A stretch of DNA of 64,000 nt from UBA12018 sp051656605 (GTDB lineage Bacteria; Bacteroidota; Bacteroidia; Bacteroidales; CAMTPD01): assembly GCA_051656605.1 (NCBI GenBank), contig JBOGCF010000015.1, forward strand, positions 48,434 through 112,433, read 5' to 3'. Within the stretch, counting starts at the first letter, position 1; every line of letters begins with the position of its first letter. The notes below the pieces were generated by a model that searched no databases, was not told the DNA's origin, and saw only the letters and a program-made list of their open reading frames with translations. The position numbers were made by a program, and so were the translations under genes. Of this stretch, positions 36,347-45,384 are shown piece by piece.

Positions 36347-36895
36347 ATGAAATACATGGTCATCTCCGATATTCACGGTTCACGCACTGCCGTAGAGAAA
36401 GCTTTGATGCATTTCGACAACCTGAAGTGCGACTTCCTGATCGTCTTGGGCGATATCCTTTATCACGGTCCGCGCAATCCGTTGCCCGAGGGACACGACC
36501 CCAAAGGTGCGGCGATGCTGCTCAATTCGGTGGCGAATCGCATCATTGCCATTCGTGGAAATTGCGACGCGGAAGTAGATCAAATGGTGCTCGACTTCCC
36601 GTGTATGAGCGAAACGGCGGTAGTGGCTGACAATGGTATCCGCTACTTTGCAACGCACGGACAAATGTATAACGACAAGGCATTGCCGCGTTTCAACGGC
36701 TACGACGTGATGCTTTTTGGGCATACACACCTGTGGATGCTGGAAGAGAAAGACGAAGTGCTTTGTTGCAATCCGGGCTCTATCGCACTGCCTAAGGAGG
36801 GACGTCCGGCTACGTTTGCGCTCATCGAAGACGGACAAGTTTCGGTGCGCACCTTGCACGAAGGAGAGATTCTAGCCTTGTATAAAGTAAACTAA
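36347..36895 (+). CDS. YfcE-type metallophosphoesterase
   Basis: This 182-residue protein is a small metal-dependent phosphodiesterase like E. coli YfcE. All five motifs are seen: SDIHG, GDILYHG, GNCDAE, the FATHG segment and FGHTH. The ATG at 36347 is chosen because the first beta-strand starts right after it. The in vivo substrate of this group is not known. It sits between the glycosidase-like gene and a thioesterase, 12 bases before the latter, with which it may be transcribed. Confidence 0.9.
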   Translation: MKYMVISDIHGSRTAVEKALMHFDNLKCDFLIVLGDILYHGPRNPLPEGHDPKGAAMLLNSVANRIIAIRGNCDAEVDQMVLDFPCMSETAVVADNGIRYFATHGQMYNDKALPRFNGYDVMLFGHTHLWMLEEKDEVLCCNPGSIALPKEGRPATFALIEDGQVSVRTLHEGEILALYKVN

Positions 36896-36907
36896 TTGAT
36901 TGTATCT

Positions 36908-37639
36908 ATGCAGAAATACACACATACATACACCGTGCGCGGTTGTGATATGGATCCTGAATACCGATTGCGTAAAGACATTTTGATCTCCTATATGTTT
37001 GACTGCTCTTCGCGCGAATGCCAGGAAGTGGGAATGGCTACTTTCGACTTGCAGCAAGAGCGTCGCACGTGGGTACTTACCGACTTGCGCATCGATTACC
37101 TTACCGACAAGATGCCTAACTGGCGCGGAGAAGTGAAGATAGAGACGTGGTCGCGCCCCGTAAAGGGCTTGCGTTGGTTCCGCGACTTTGAGGCGTATCA
37201 CAACGGAGTACTCATTGCGCGTGCTACTACGTGCTGGTCGATCATCGACGAAGATACGCGCCGTCCGGTTTATCTGGAGTTGCCTTCTGAGCGATTTGTG
37301 CAGCTTCCCGAGTCGGTTTTTCCCGACTACAAACCGGCGAAGTTGCAACCCATCGAGCGAACCGACTTTAGTTCGAAGTTCAAAGTGCGCTCGTTTGACA
37401 TCGATTTCAATATGCACCTTACCAGCATGCGCTATATCGAAGAAGCGCTCGAGGCTGTCCCGCTCGAACAAACTACAGGCAAATGCTTGGAACGTATCGA
37501 AATCAAATACATGCGCGAGTGTTATCTGCACGACGAGATTACCGTGTCGGTAGAGAAGCAAGCAGAGGGCTTTGCCCATCAGCTTTATTCGCTCGACAAA
37601 GAGAGCGAGGTTTCACGTATGGTGACTACATGGAATTGA
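36908..37639 (+). CDS. Acyl-ACP thioesterase family protein
   Basis: This 243-residue protein has the double hot-dog fold of acyl-ACP thioesterases: one half starts with YTVRGCDMDPEYRL and a second with KVRSFDIDFNMHLTSMRYIEE. The DxNxH form of the second half, DFNMHLTS, holds the active Asn and His of the FatA/FatB group. It would release fatty acids from ACP in the cytoplasm. The ATG at 36908 is preferred to an upstream in-frame codon at 36896. A strong terminator follows. Confidence 0.88.
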   Translation: MQKYTHTYTVRGCDMDPEYRLRKDILISYMFDCSSRECQEVGMATFDLQQERRTWVLTDLRIDYLTDKMPNWRGEVKIETWSRPVKGLRWFRDFEAYHNGVLIARATTCWSIIDEDTRRPVYLELPSERFVQLPESVFPDYKPAKLQPIERTDFSSKFKVRSFDIDFNMHLTSMRYIEEALEAVPLEQTTGKCLERIEIKYMRECYLHDEITVSVEKQAEGFAHQLYSLDKESEVSRMVTTWN

Positions 37640-37684
37640 GTTGCTGCAAATTAAGGTCGACTTATTGTATATCTTGATAATAGG

Positions 37685-37722
37685 GGAGGATAGGCTTGTT
37701 TTCGGGCTTATCCTCCTTTTTT
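37685..37722 (+). terminator. Terminator after the thioesterase gene
   Basis: Stem GGAGGATAGGC (37685-37695) with GCTTATCCTCC (37706-37716, one wobble), then a run of six T's. Confidence 0.85.
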
Positions 37723-37737
37723 ATGGGGTAAAAGCCT

Positions 37738-38398
37738 GTTTTTGCGCTAGATGATCAGTATTTGCGATCGTTTATTTTCTAACATTCTGTCGTGAAAAGC
37801 CCCGTGATGTGTAACGTAGATCGTTTGTCGTTACTGAGAAGTTTTTTTCAATCGCTCAAAATGAAAGCAGTATCGGTTGGGGAGAATCAATTTGTGTTGG
37901 CTCAACTCCCGATCAGTGGCTTGGAGCGATAGGTGACCGGGCTTCGGTAGGCAGGTCGCAGTGTTGTCGCGATGAGGTCGATTACTTTGCCCGAAGGGGT
38001 AAAACGTTTTCAATGAAAACTGTTTTCAGTTACCGCGGTGAGTGAAAATAGTCTTCGTGGAGAATGTAAAAAGTCTTCGTGGTGAGTGTGGAAACTCTTC
38101 ACTATGAATGAAAAAAGTCTTTGCAAACATCCAAAATGGTATTCGAAAGAACCTTGCAAGGTCCTTGTCAGAAGTAAATGACCTTTTTTCAACAACCAAA
38201 TGAGGTTTTTCCAAGAACTAAACAAGCTTTTTTGCCAAACCAAGCATACTTTTGACTTGAAAGCCGCACTGTAAAGGCTATTTTGTAGTCGGGACTGCAT
38301 TTAGGGATCGTTTCACACCTTCGAAAAGTCCATTTTCTGAACCTGAAAAATCCGCCGTTTTCTTCAATCTAGCGAGAAAAACCCCTGCAAAAACCCCA
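37738..38398 (+). repeat. Diverged long intergenic repeat, copy B
   Basis: This part of the 37640-38512 intergenic region is collinear with copy A (15289-15930); shared blocks keep the same order and nearly the same spacing for the first 430 bases. Copy B has an extra 23-24-base internal unit near 38171-38240 (repeats of the form GAAGTAAATGACCTTTTTT). A second internal series around 38030-38120 repeats AGTCTTCGTGG-GAGTG-like units. A short frame across it translates to repeats and is not supported as a gene. Confidence 0.7.
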
Positions 38399-38512
38399 GA
38401 ATCTTTACTCTAGAATCAAACAACCCTCTCCCTAAAATCCACCTTAGTGTAAATACCAAGTAAAAGCCGGTTGTGCTGTAATGGTTCTAATTTTAGTTTT
38501 TAAGCTAATGCT

Positions 38513-38815
38513 TTAGATAGCTGGGATTAATTCAACGGATAAGCCTAATGCATTCACAATGCGATAGAATGTTGCAACACTTGGGGTGATAACTCCTTTT
38601 TCTACTCGCGAAATATAGGACTTATTAACTCCAATTCGTTTTGCTAATTCTTCTTGTGTTACTTTTGCTTTTTTGCGTGCATCGAGAAGTATTTGACTCG
38701 TATAAAAAGCGTATGCTTCTTCATCAAACTTAGCTCGTTCTTTTGATCCGTGTTTGCCAAACTGTTTCTCTAGTATAGCGCTGTAGTTAACGATTTGATG
38801 ATTGTTTGTCTCCAT
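38513..38815 (-). CDS. Small HTH (XRE-type) regulator, HigA-like
   Basis: This 100-residue protein has an N-terminal helical part (residues 1-40) and an XRE helix-turn-helix (about 45-95: KVTQEELAKRIGVNKSYISRVE split as helix 2 and 3). The form resembles HigA-like antitoxins of the HigBA system. No toxin gene was found before or after it: 38816-39000 holds no open frame of the right size. It is probably an orphan antitoxin or a stand-alone regulator. The neighbours are convergent or tandem unrelated genes. Confidence 0.8.
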   Translation of the reverse strand: METNNHQIVNYSAILEKQFGKHGSKERAKFDEEAYAFYTSQILLDARKKAKVTQEELAKRIGVNKSYISRVEKGVITPSVATFYRIVNALGLSVELIPAI

Positions 38816-38943
38816 AATATGCTTTTAGAGTTTAGAAGAAGATTGGTAAATATAGATAAAGTTGTTTGATTAGCTGCGGCATTGAATATATTTACGATTA
38901 TTCGATAGATAATTTTAGTCTTTAAGCAATTCTATTATAGCTA

Positions 38944-38985
38944 TATCTCTTGTATTTTCTTTGTGTAAAGAAGATACAAGAGATA
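38944..38985 (-). terminator. Hairpin after the GH43-like gene
   Basis: A 12-bp perfect outer stem (TATCTCTTGTAT at 38944-38955 with its complement at 38974-38985) continues inward by TTCTTT/AAAGAA to a GTGT loop. No long T-run on the minus strand, but it lies right after the stop at 39001 and closes the ABC/RND gene row. Confidence 0.65.
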
Positions 38986-39000
38986 GGATAGTAAATCTTC

Positions 39001-39939
39001 TTATTGAAGGAGCTTTTGTGCGGTCTTTTTGTCTACTTTGAAGGCTGTGCCGTGGCGGGTGCCTTTGGGAAAGGTGATTTGATCGGATACGTCTTCCCAT
39101 ATTTTCCCGCCGTCGCCGGAGCGAACGGCTCCGTATTTTCCTTCCATGTATTTATCGAAATAAACGTAGATGTATTTCCCTACTTGCAGAGGTGAGGCTC
39201 CTTCGGCCCAGTAGTTGCCTGTGATAGGTTCCGAGACTGCGGTAGGAAAGCCTTTCTTTAAGTCGCGGGTACGTGTGACACGGATGTTTTTTTGTGGAGG
39301 ATTGGGGTTTTCGTTCTTGACAAAGAACAAATACTCGTTGCCTTGTTGTAAGATGGCTCCGTCGATGACACTAAAGTTGGGATTAAAGAAGATCGCCGTA
39401 GGGGAAAACGTTTCGAAGTCTGGCGTTGTCACAAAGTATTGTCTGTGATTCAATCCTTTTTCGGTCTCACTCTCGGCAACGGGTGAATGCATGCCGGGTA
39501 TTGTTGATGCCCAGATAATGTAATACAGTTTGCTTTTGGAGTCGTAGAAGACTTCGGGCGCCCAGCTGTTTTTGGTTTCGGGAAGATGATCCATAACCGG
39601 GATGATTTGCTGGTTACTCCAATTGATTAAGTCGGCCGACGAAGCATGTCCGATATGTTTGTCCCACCATCCGGTAGTCCATACCATGTGAAACAAGCCG
39701 TCTTCTCCTTGCACGATACTCGGGTCGCGCATCAATTTATCTTTACCAAGTTGCGGCGTGAGAAAGCTCTTCCCATTGGCAACCGGCGTCCATTGCAATC
39801 CGTCTTCGCTATAAGCAAAATGCAAACCGTCTTCACCGTTGCCTGTAAAATACGAGAATAGATATACGTCTTTTGCAACAAGCATGGAGCAATAGCAAAA
39901 GAGTGCCAAACAAAAGGATGCTATACGATAGTTTTTCAT
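39001..39939 (-). CDS. Secreted GH43-like five-bladed glycosidase
   Basis: This 312-residue protein has a signal peptide (cut near LVAKD, residue 23) and then a five-bladed beta-propeller typical of GH43 enzymes: SEDGLQWTPV, MRDPSIVQGEDGLFHMVWTT split by one blade turn, NSWAPEVFYD, and NYWAEGASPLQVG with a probable catalytic Glu. GH43 enzymes cut arabinose or xylose linkages, but the substrate here is unknown. The start at 39939 replaces an upstream frame that has no signal peptide. It is only 22 bases after the small ABC permease gene, so it is probably co-transcribed with the exporter. Confidence 0.8.
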   Translation of the reverse strand: MKNYRIASFCLALFCYCSMLVAKDVYLFSYFTGNGEDGLHFAYSEDGLQWTPVANGKSFLTPQLGKDKLMRDPSIVQGEDGLFHMVWTTGWWDKHIGHASSADLINWSNQQIIPVMDHLPETKNSWAPEVFYDSKSKLYYIIWASTIPGMHSPVAESETEKGLNHRQYFVTTPDFETFSPTAIFFNPNFSVIDGAILQQGNEYLFFVKNENPNPPQKNIRVTRTRDLKKGFPTAVSEPITGNYWAEGASPLQVGKYIYVYFDKYMEGKYGAVRSGDGGKIWEDVSDQITFPKGTRHGTAFKVDKKTAQKLLQ

Positions 39940-39961
39940 GTTGAAGATTATTTGAAAGTGA

Positions 39962-40675
39962 TTACACAAAACGTTCGCGTTTTTGCAGGTTTTGCATAGC
40001 GATGAGCAAAGCAACCACACAGCCTACAGCCAGAAACATTCGGTTTTTGAAGATGATATCTTGCCAGATAACCATGTTCATGTCTCTGATTTCACTAAAG
40101 GGATTGAGAAAGATATCCCACATGCTATTTTTTAAGATGCCGTTGCGGGTAATGAAGAAGGAGGCAAGCCCTACTACAATCATTACGATTGATGTTCCGC
40201 TACCACTACGAATAATGGTAGAGAACATAAAGGCCAGATTTCCTAAAAACAAGACCGGCAGCATGATGCTATTGGCAATCTGAAACGGATTGACTTCATA
40301 GAGCATGATTGATCCGATAAAAGCAAAGACGATGAGTAACAAATAAACCAAAATGTAGATCATTACTAATCGGATCAGCCATACCTTGAATCGGTAGTTG
40401 GGGATGCCGAAGATGATTTCAAGGATCTTGCTGTCTTCATCGTTCTGAATACTGAATGAAGTGGGGTAGAATACGATGAGTAGCGACGGAAAAAACAGGA
40501 GTTCGTATACTAATCCCGTGTTCAACTCTGAGTTGTTCCAAACACTTAAGAACATGGTCAGCATGTAAAATACCAACGATGCCAGCAGAAACCAAATGAA
40601 TTTATTGGCAAAGATAATCTCTGTGTTGTATTTGGTCATTGGAACAACTGTAGATAACAGGTCTTTTATTTTCAT
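39962..40675 (-). CDS. ABC-2-type permease, small
   Basis: This 237-residue inner-membrane protein has about six helices: after a soluble start, helices near residues 28-45, 58-75, 103-125, 135-155, 160-180 and 210-230. It matches the ABC-2 permease pattern and includes the extra-loop acid pair seen in Bacteroidota ABC permeases (FQNDEDSKILEIIFG-type coupling region). It lies 12 bases after the RND-ABC fusion gene and should be the channel partner of that fused ATPase. It has no large ectodomain, unlike the permease at 51113. Confidence 0.8.
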   Translation of the reverse strand: MKIKDLLSTVVPMTKYNTEIIFANKFIWFLLASLVFYMLTMFLSVWNNSELNTGLVYELLFFPSLLIVFYPTSFSIQNDEDSKILEIIFGIPNYRFKVWLIRLVMIYILVYLLLIVFAFIGSIMLYEVNPFQIANSIMLPVLFLGNLAFMFSTIIRSGSGTSIVMIVVGLASFFITRNGILKNSMWDIFLNPFSEIRDMNMVIWQDIIFKNRMFLAVGCVVALLIAMQNLQKRERFV

Positions 40676-40687
40676 GATTACTAGAGT

Positions 40688-43600
40688 TTATAAGTTTTTA
40701 AGCATGCACAGGTATGCATCCTCCAAGTTCGGTTCTACAAGCTGCGCTCCTTCGTACGGAACGTCTACAGAAATGTATCTTACCTTGATAAGATCTCCCT
40801 CTTGAATGTGATGTACTACCATGCTTACGTCGAGGTCTTCTTCAAATCGCTGTGCAGAGATATTGAACTGCCAAACTTTATTATGGGCATAGTTTACCAT
40901 CTCGCGCGGATTACCAAAGTATTTGAGGTCGCCTTTGTTTATGATGGCTACCTGATTACATGAGCTGGCAATGTCTTCAATGATGTGAGTAGAGAAGATT
41001 ACGATACGCTCTTTACTCAATTCTACAAGTAGATTTCTGAAACGAATACGCTCACGCGGATCGAGTCCGGCTGTGGGTTCGTCCACAACAAGTATGCGAG
41101 GAAGGTTGAGCAAGATAAGCGCAATGCCGATACGTTGCTTCATACCTCCGGAGAATGAACCGATCTTTGCGTCTTTTCGGTCGTACATGTGTACGGCTTT
41201 AAGCACATATTCGAGACGTTCTTGTCGTACTTCCGGATCAACGACTCCTTTGAGGATGGCTTCGTAGTTGAGGAAATCCCACGAAGACATGTTTTCGTAG
41301 GTGCCAAACTCTTGAGGCAAGAAGCCAATAAGCCCTTGTAGCTCTTCCCGAAACTCTTTTGTGTTGTACTGATTGATATGAATGGTGCCGTAGCTTTGCT
41401 CAAGAATACCGGTAATGATACGCATAAAGGTTGATTTGCCGGCACCGTTTGGCCCTAGCAAACCAAACATCCCTGTCTTGATATCAAACGAGACTCCTTT
41501 AAGGGCCTTGAAGGGAACGTGGCGCTTGCCGATGATCGGAATGCTCTTTACAAACTTGTAGTAGCGGCTTCTGAAGGCGGCAAAGCGCCCTTCCAAACGT
41601 TCGGTGTTGACGTTGTTGCTATAGAGAAACTCCGATGTACGGATGATTTGCAATACAGCATACCATATCAGTAATGCAAAGATGGCCAGTCCGGTTGCAT
41701 AGGTTTGTTTTCCTAAGACGTAGCAAAGGATAACTGGTAATCCCCATTTTAGGATGGTTGCAATACGACTGCTCCAACGTGTCGACTTGTTTTTATAGTG
41801 TCTGTAGCCGTTGATTTGTCCGATAAACAGAAGTATAAAACGATAGATCACGATCGAGAAGACTAGTTTCCAGAATGTGCTTTCGAGGTAGAACCAGGTA
41901 AAGTAAACCAAGAACCCAAACAAGGCATACTGCCAGCTGCTTTTGAGGAAGTCTTTGATGGAATGAAACTCGTTGGTGAGTCCGAGGCGACGACGCAATA
42001 CAATTCCGCTTTGCCATTGTCTGACAAATAAAGATGGTCTGTCGTAGATTTTTACCAGATTCTCTACTCTGATGTGAATAGACTTGTGCTCGGGGATCAA
42101 ACTACTGTCGGCTCTGCGCAAGGAGTTAAGGACAAAGTAGGTTACTCCCGGGATAAGAAGCGTAACTCCAACAAACCAAACACATTTGAGTAGCAATCCG
42201 CTTATGTTGAAATAAATGTAGCAGATGGCTCCGGCAAAAAGGAGTGCATGCAGGATGTATGTGTTCTTGTGCAACGTTTTGTACCATGCAATGCTGTTTT
42301 CGAGTCCTACGCATACGGTTGGAACCATAATCAGCGTAAGCAAAGCAGAACATGCCAAGCCTCCAATTACAGTGATGGCAAAGGGAGCTCCGATAATGCC
42401 CGAGTATTCATTGTTGCCAAGTGCCAGTGGAAACATGGCTACGATGGTGGTAATGGATGTGATCAATATAGGACGCATGCGAGAGAGTCCGGCCATGATC
42501 AGGGCTCGGTTGCGACAATATCCTCGTTGTCGTAATATGTTGGAGTAGTCGATCAGGATAATACCATTGTTTACTACCACACCAAGCAGGATAAGGAAGC
42601 CGGTAAGCGAGTTGGCATTCATCAAGCTGTTGCCCGATAAAAGCAATGCGACCAACGAACCAATAGCAGCCAATGGTATGGTGAAGAGGAGTACAAATGG
42701 CGTAACCAACGACTCGAATACGGACGCAAGGATCATGAAGATGAGGATGAACGCTGCAAAGATCAAAAACTTGAAGTCTGCAAATTGATCTTCTTCTTCA
42801 ATGACTTCGATAGCGATCCCTGCCGGAAGATTGTAGTTGGCAATGAGTTGCTCAATTTCTTCTTTGTATCCGTTTAGTACTTCTTCGGACGCTTTGTCTT
42901 CAAACTTGAATCCGTAGTTGAGTCTTATTTGTTTTTCTTTATCTACACGTGAGATGTTGGAGATACCTCTCGATTTGACAACGGTTGCGATTTCATCGAT
43001 CGACTGAATCCCTCCTTTGGCATTGTTTACTTGTATACGCTTGAGTTCGTCAATGCTTTTTTCTTTGGGCAGATCGGCCGGGTCTTCTTTCTCCGGACGC
43101 TCTTCGCGGATAATGATTTCGTAATCTTTGTCGTCGATGGTGATTTGCGAACCGCTGGCAAAGTCTCGGTTGAGAGACATAAGTCCGTTTGCAATATCCG
43201 AACGATTGATTTCGTACGAATGGAGTAGCGGCTGATCGAATAATAAATGTATTTCGGGACGACGGCCGGAAGAGGAAAGGTTGTTCCATGAGATGAAGTC
43301 GAGTTTGCTTACTTGATAACGTAAGTCTTCTCCTACAATCTGCATCATCTCGAAATCGCTTCCTTTGATCAGAATGCCTTTTCGGCCACCGCCGGCACCA
43401 AGCATACTCATCATTTGTCCCATTCCGTTCATCATGGCATTATTTTGCCCACCCGAATGAGCTTCGTTGATCATGACAGAAGTGATGCGTTCGTGTGGTA
43501 TCTTTTGCATCAACTCATCGCGAACGGCTCCGATATCTCTACGACCAATGCGCTCGAAGTTTTCTTTCATTACCAAGGTAACGTTGGCTGTGTTTTCAGA

Positions 43601-45382
43601 GATATTGGTAACAACTTCTTTTATTTCAGGGATATCAAGAATTCGACCTTCATACAATTCGATCACGCTATTGGTTTCATCCAACGTGCTACCGAAACGA
43701 GTAGATAGCTGAATGTTGATGCGGTTCGACTTTACTACTTTGCCTGTCATAAAAGTGGCTGACATATTTACTAATATGACGAGTAGTAATGTGACCAATG
43801 CTCCTACACATGCGGCAAAAGGATTGCGCATGCAGGTTTTTAGCAATACCAAATAGATTTGTGTAGGGCGTTGTGTGATTGCCACTTTCTCATAAAATCG
43901 ACTGTCTCCTTTCTTTAGCTTGAGCATGAGATAGGTGGTCATCGGAATAAAGAGTAGGGCTACAAACAACGAGATACAAAGCGTTGATATAATGGATACA
44001 CCAATTTGGTATCCCATCAATTGTATGATGTAATTGTCGGAAAAGACAAAAGGGAGGAACACCGTAATGGTAGTTAGTGTGGCTGCAAAGATAGAGCGCC
44101 AAACTTCTTTGGTTCCTTCGGTAACTGCTTTCTCAGGAGTATATCCTTGTGCCGAAAGCCGGTAGATGTTTTCGAGTACAACAATACTGTTGTCGAGCAA
44201 CATCCCTACGGCAAGGGCCATCCCGATGAGTGTAAAACTATTGATCGATACACCAAAGGCATAGAACAGATTGAATGCCGTGAAGATGGAGATGGGTATA
44301 GATAGTGCGATGATAATAACCAATCGCATATTCTTAAGGAAGAACCAGAGTATGATTACCGCCAAGAGTCCGCCGATAAGTGCCGACCAACTGATTTGTT
44401 CCAAGTTGGTTTCCATGATCTCGGCAGTATTGTTCTGTACGGATACTTCTACACCATAAGGCGCAAGATCTTTGTTGATCTCATCTATGGTGGCAAGTAC
44501 ACGGTGCGAAAGATCGATGATGTTGCTTTGTGAATCGTTGGTGATCGCACAAGAGATGGCTTCTTTTCCGTTTACACGACTGTAAGAGGTCTCTTCTTTG
44601 TAATCGAAAAAGATGGTAGCTACGTCTTTTAGTAATACCGGGCCGGGTGCTACAACCAGATTTTCGAGTTCGTCGATGCGCTCGTAGGCAGCGTTGGTAT
44701 GGACAAATAGCTTTTTGTTGCTATCGGTGATGTTACCAACAAAGGTGCGTTCTTGTGTGTTGGAGTTGATGACCGAACTGATTTTGCCCGGAGTTAGGTT
44801 GTAGGCCTTGCATACTTGGGGATTGAGCAATATCTCGATTGCTTTTTGACGTCCGCCAAATACATTGACAGAGGCAACACCGTCTACATTTTCAAGCTTT
44901 CCTTTCGATTCTTTCTCAAAGATATTACGTATACGATCTACTCCGCCATCACCACGTATTTGCAAAACGATAAAGCTGTTTGCCATCGAGGCATCCATTC
45001 CTTTTTGTACGTTTGCTCTGATACCGGTTGGTAAAGTAGAGGTGATTTCGTTGATCTTTTCTTGTAGCTTGATCGACGCATATTTGATATTCGTGTTTTT
45101 CTTGAGCTTAATTTGCAGGTTGCCTCCGCGCGTATTTGCATTTGACTCGATAGACTCTATGCCGTCGAGCGTGCTTACTACTCCTTCGATTGGGATGATT
45201 GCTTGTGATTCGATAAATGCAGGATCGACTTCGTTTTGAGAAGATATTTGCACAAACAAAACGGGCAATTCGGCATTGGGCAACAATTCGAGTTGTAGTT
45301 GCTTATACGATACGTAGCCCAGCACACTAAGTGCTAGGAATAACATAAATATCGTGATGCGTCGGGTTATTAAAAACTTCAT
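40688..45382 (-). CDS. RND efflux permease fused to an ABC ATPase, 1564 residues
   Basis: Residues 1 to about 1040 are a full RND pump of the HAE1/AcrB kind: PNAELPVLFVQ in the first loop, GMLLDNSIVVLEN in helix 4 (near 393; Asp-Asn where AcrB has Asp-Asp) and GVVVNNGIILIDY in helix 10 (Asn where AcrB has Lys). Two more helices follow (about 1030-1080). An ABC start strand, HIRVENLVKIYD, lies at about 1101-1113. Then come some 175 residues with about four to five helices. ABC continues with FKALKGVSFDI, Walker A GPNGAGKST (near 1310), signature FSGGMKQRIGIA, Walker B ILVVDEPTAGLD and H-loop STHIIED. No stop interrupts the frame. It is 2 bases after another RND gene. Confidence 0.85.
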   Translation of the reverse strand: MKFLITRRITIFMLFLALSVLGYVSYKQLQLELLPNAELPVLFVQISSQNEVDPAFIESQAIIPIEGVVSTLDGIESIESNANTRGGNLQIKLKKNTNIKYASIKLQEKINEITSTLPTGIRANVQKGMDASMANSFIVLQIRGDGGVDRIRNIFEKESKGKLENVDGVASVNVFGGRQKAIEILLNPQVCKAYNLTPGKISSVINSNTQERTFVGNITDSNKKLFVHTNAAYERIDELENLVVAPGPVLLKDVATIFFDYKEETSYSRVNGKEAISCAITNDSQSNIIDLSHRVLATIDEINKDLAPYGVEVSVQNNTAEIMETNLEQISWSALIGGLLAVIILWFFLKNMRLVIIIALSIPISIFTAFNLFYAFGVSINSFTLIGMALAVGMLLDNSIVVLENIYRLSAQGYTPEKAVTEGTKEVWRSIFAATLTTITVFLPFVFSDNYIIQLMGYQIGVSIISTLCISLFVALLFIPMTTYLMLKLKKGDSRFYEKVAITQRPTQIYLVLLKTCMRNPFAACVGALVTLLLVILVNMSATFMTGKVVKSNRINIQLSTRFGSTLDETNSVIELYEGRILDIPEIKEVVTNISENTANVTLVMKENFERIGRRDIGAVRDELMQKIPHERITSVMINEAHSGGQNNAMMNGMGQMMSMLGAGGGRKGILIKGSDFEMMQIVGEDLRYQVSKLDFISWNNLSSSGRRPEIHLLFDQPLLHSYEINRSDIANGLMSLNRDFASGSQITIDDKDYEIIIREERPEKEDPADLPKEKSIDELKRIQVNNAKGGIQSIDEIATVVKSRGISNISRVDKEKQIRLNYGFKFEDKASEEVLNGYKEEIEQLIANYNLPAGIAIEVIEEEDQFADFKFLIFAAFILIFMILASVFESLVTPFVLLFTIPLAAIGSLVALLLSGNSLMNANSLTGFLILLGVVVNNGIILIDYSNILRQRGYCRNRALIMAGLSRMRPILITSITTIVAMFPLALGNNEYSGIIGAPFAITVIGGLACSALLTLIMVPTVCVGLENSIAWYKTLHKNTYILHALLFAGAICYIYFNISGLLLKCVWFVGVTLLIPGVTYFVLNSLRRADSSLIPEHKSIHIRVENLVKIYDRPSLFVRQWQSGIVLRRRLGLTNEFHSIKDFLKSSWQYALFGFLVYFTWFYLESTFWKLVFSIVIYRFILLFIGQINGYRHYKNKSTRWSSRIATILKWGLPVILCYVLGKQTYATGLAIFALLIWYAVLQIIRTSEFLYSNNVNTERLEGRFAAFRSRYYKFVKSIPIIGKRHVPFKALKGVSFDIKTGMFGLLGPNGAGKSTFMRIITGILEQSYGTIHINQYNTKEFREELQGLIGFLPQEFGTYENMSSWDFLNYEAILKGVVDPEVRQERLEYVLKAVHMYDRKDAKIGSFSGGMKQRIGIALILLNLPRILVVDEPTAGLDPRERIRFRNLLVELSKERIVIFSTHIIEDIASSCNQVAIINKGDLKYFGNPREMVNYAHNKVWQFNISAQRFEEDLDVSMVVHHIQEGDLIKVRYISVDVPYEGAQLVEPNLEDAYLCMLKNL

Positions 45383-45384
45383 AC

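Noticed and set aside
38010..38300. 96-codon minus-strand frame with repeated His/Glu/Phe phrases
   Set aside because: It lies in intergenic repeat copy B and is not kept in copy A, so the repeat is not protein-coding.
42000..42330. Fusion of RND and ABC as a sequencing artefact
   Set aside because: The frame is open through more than 500 codons past the RND end, with membrane helices and intact ABC motifs, and no stop or start is seen at the joint. It still merits read-level checking.
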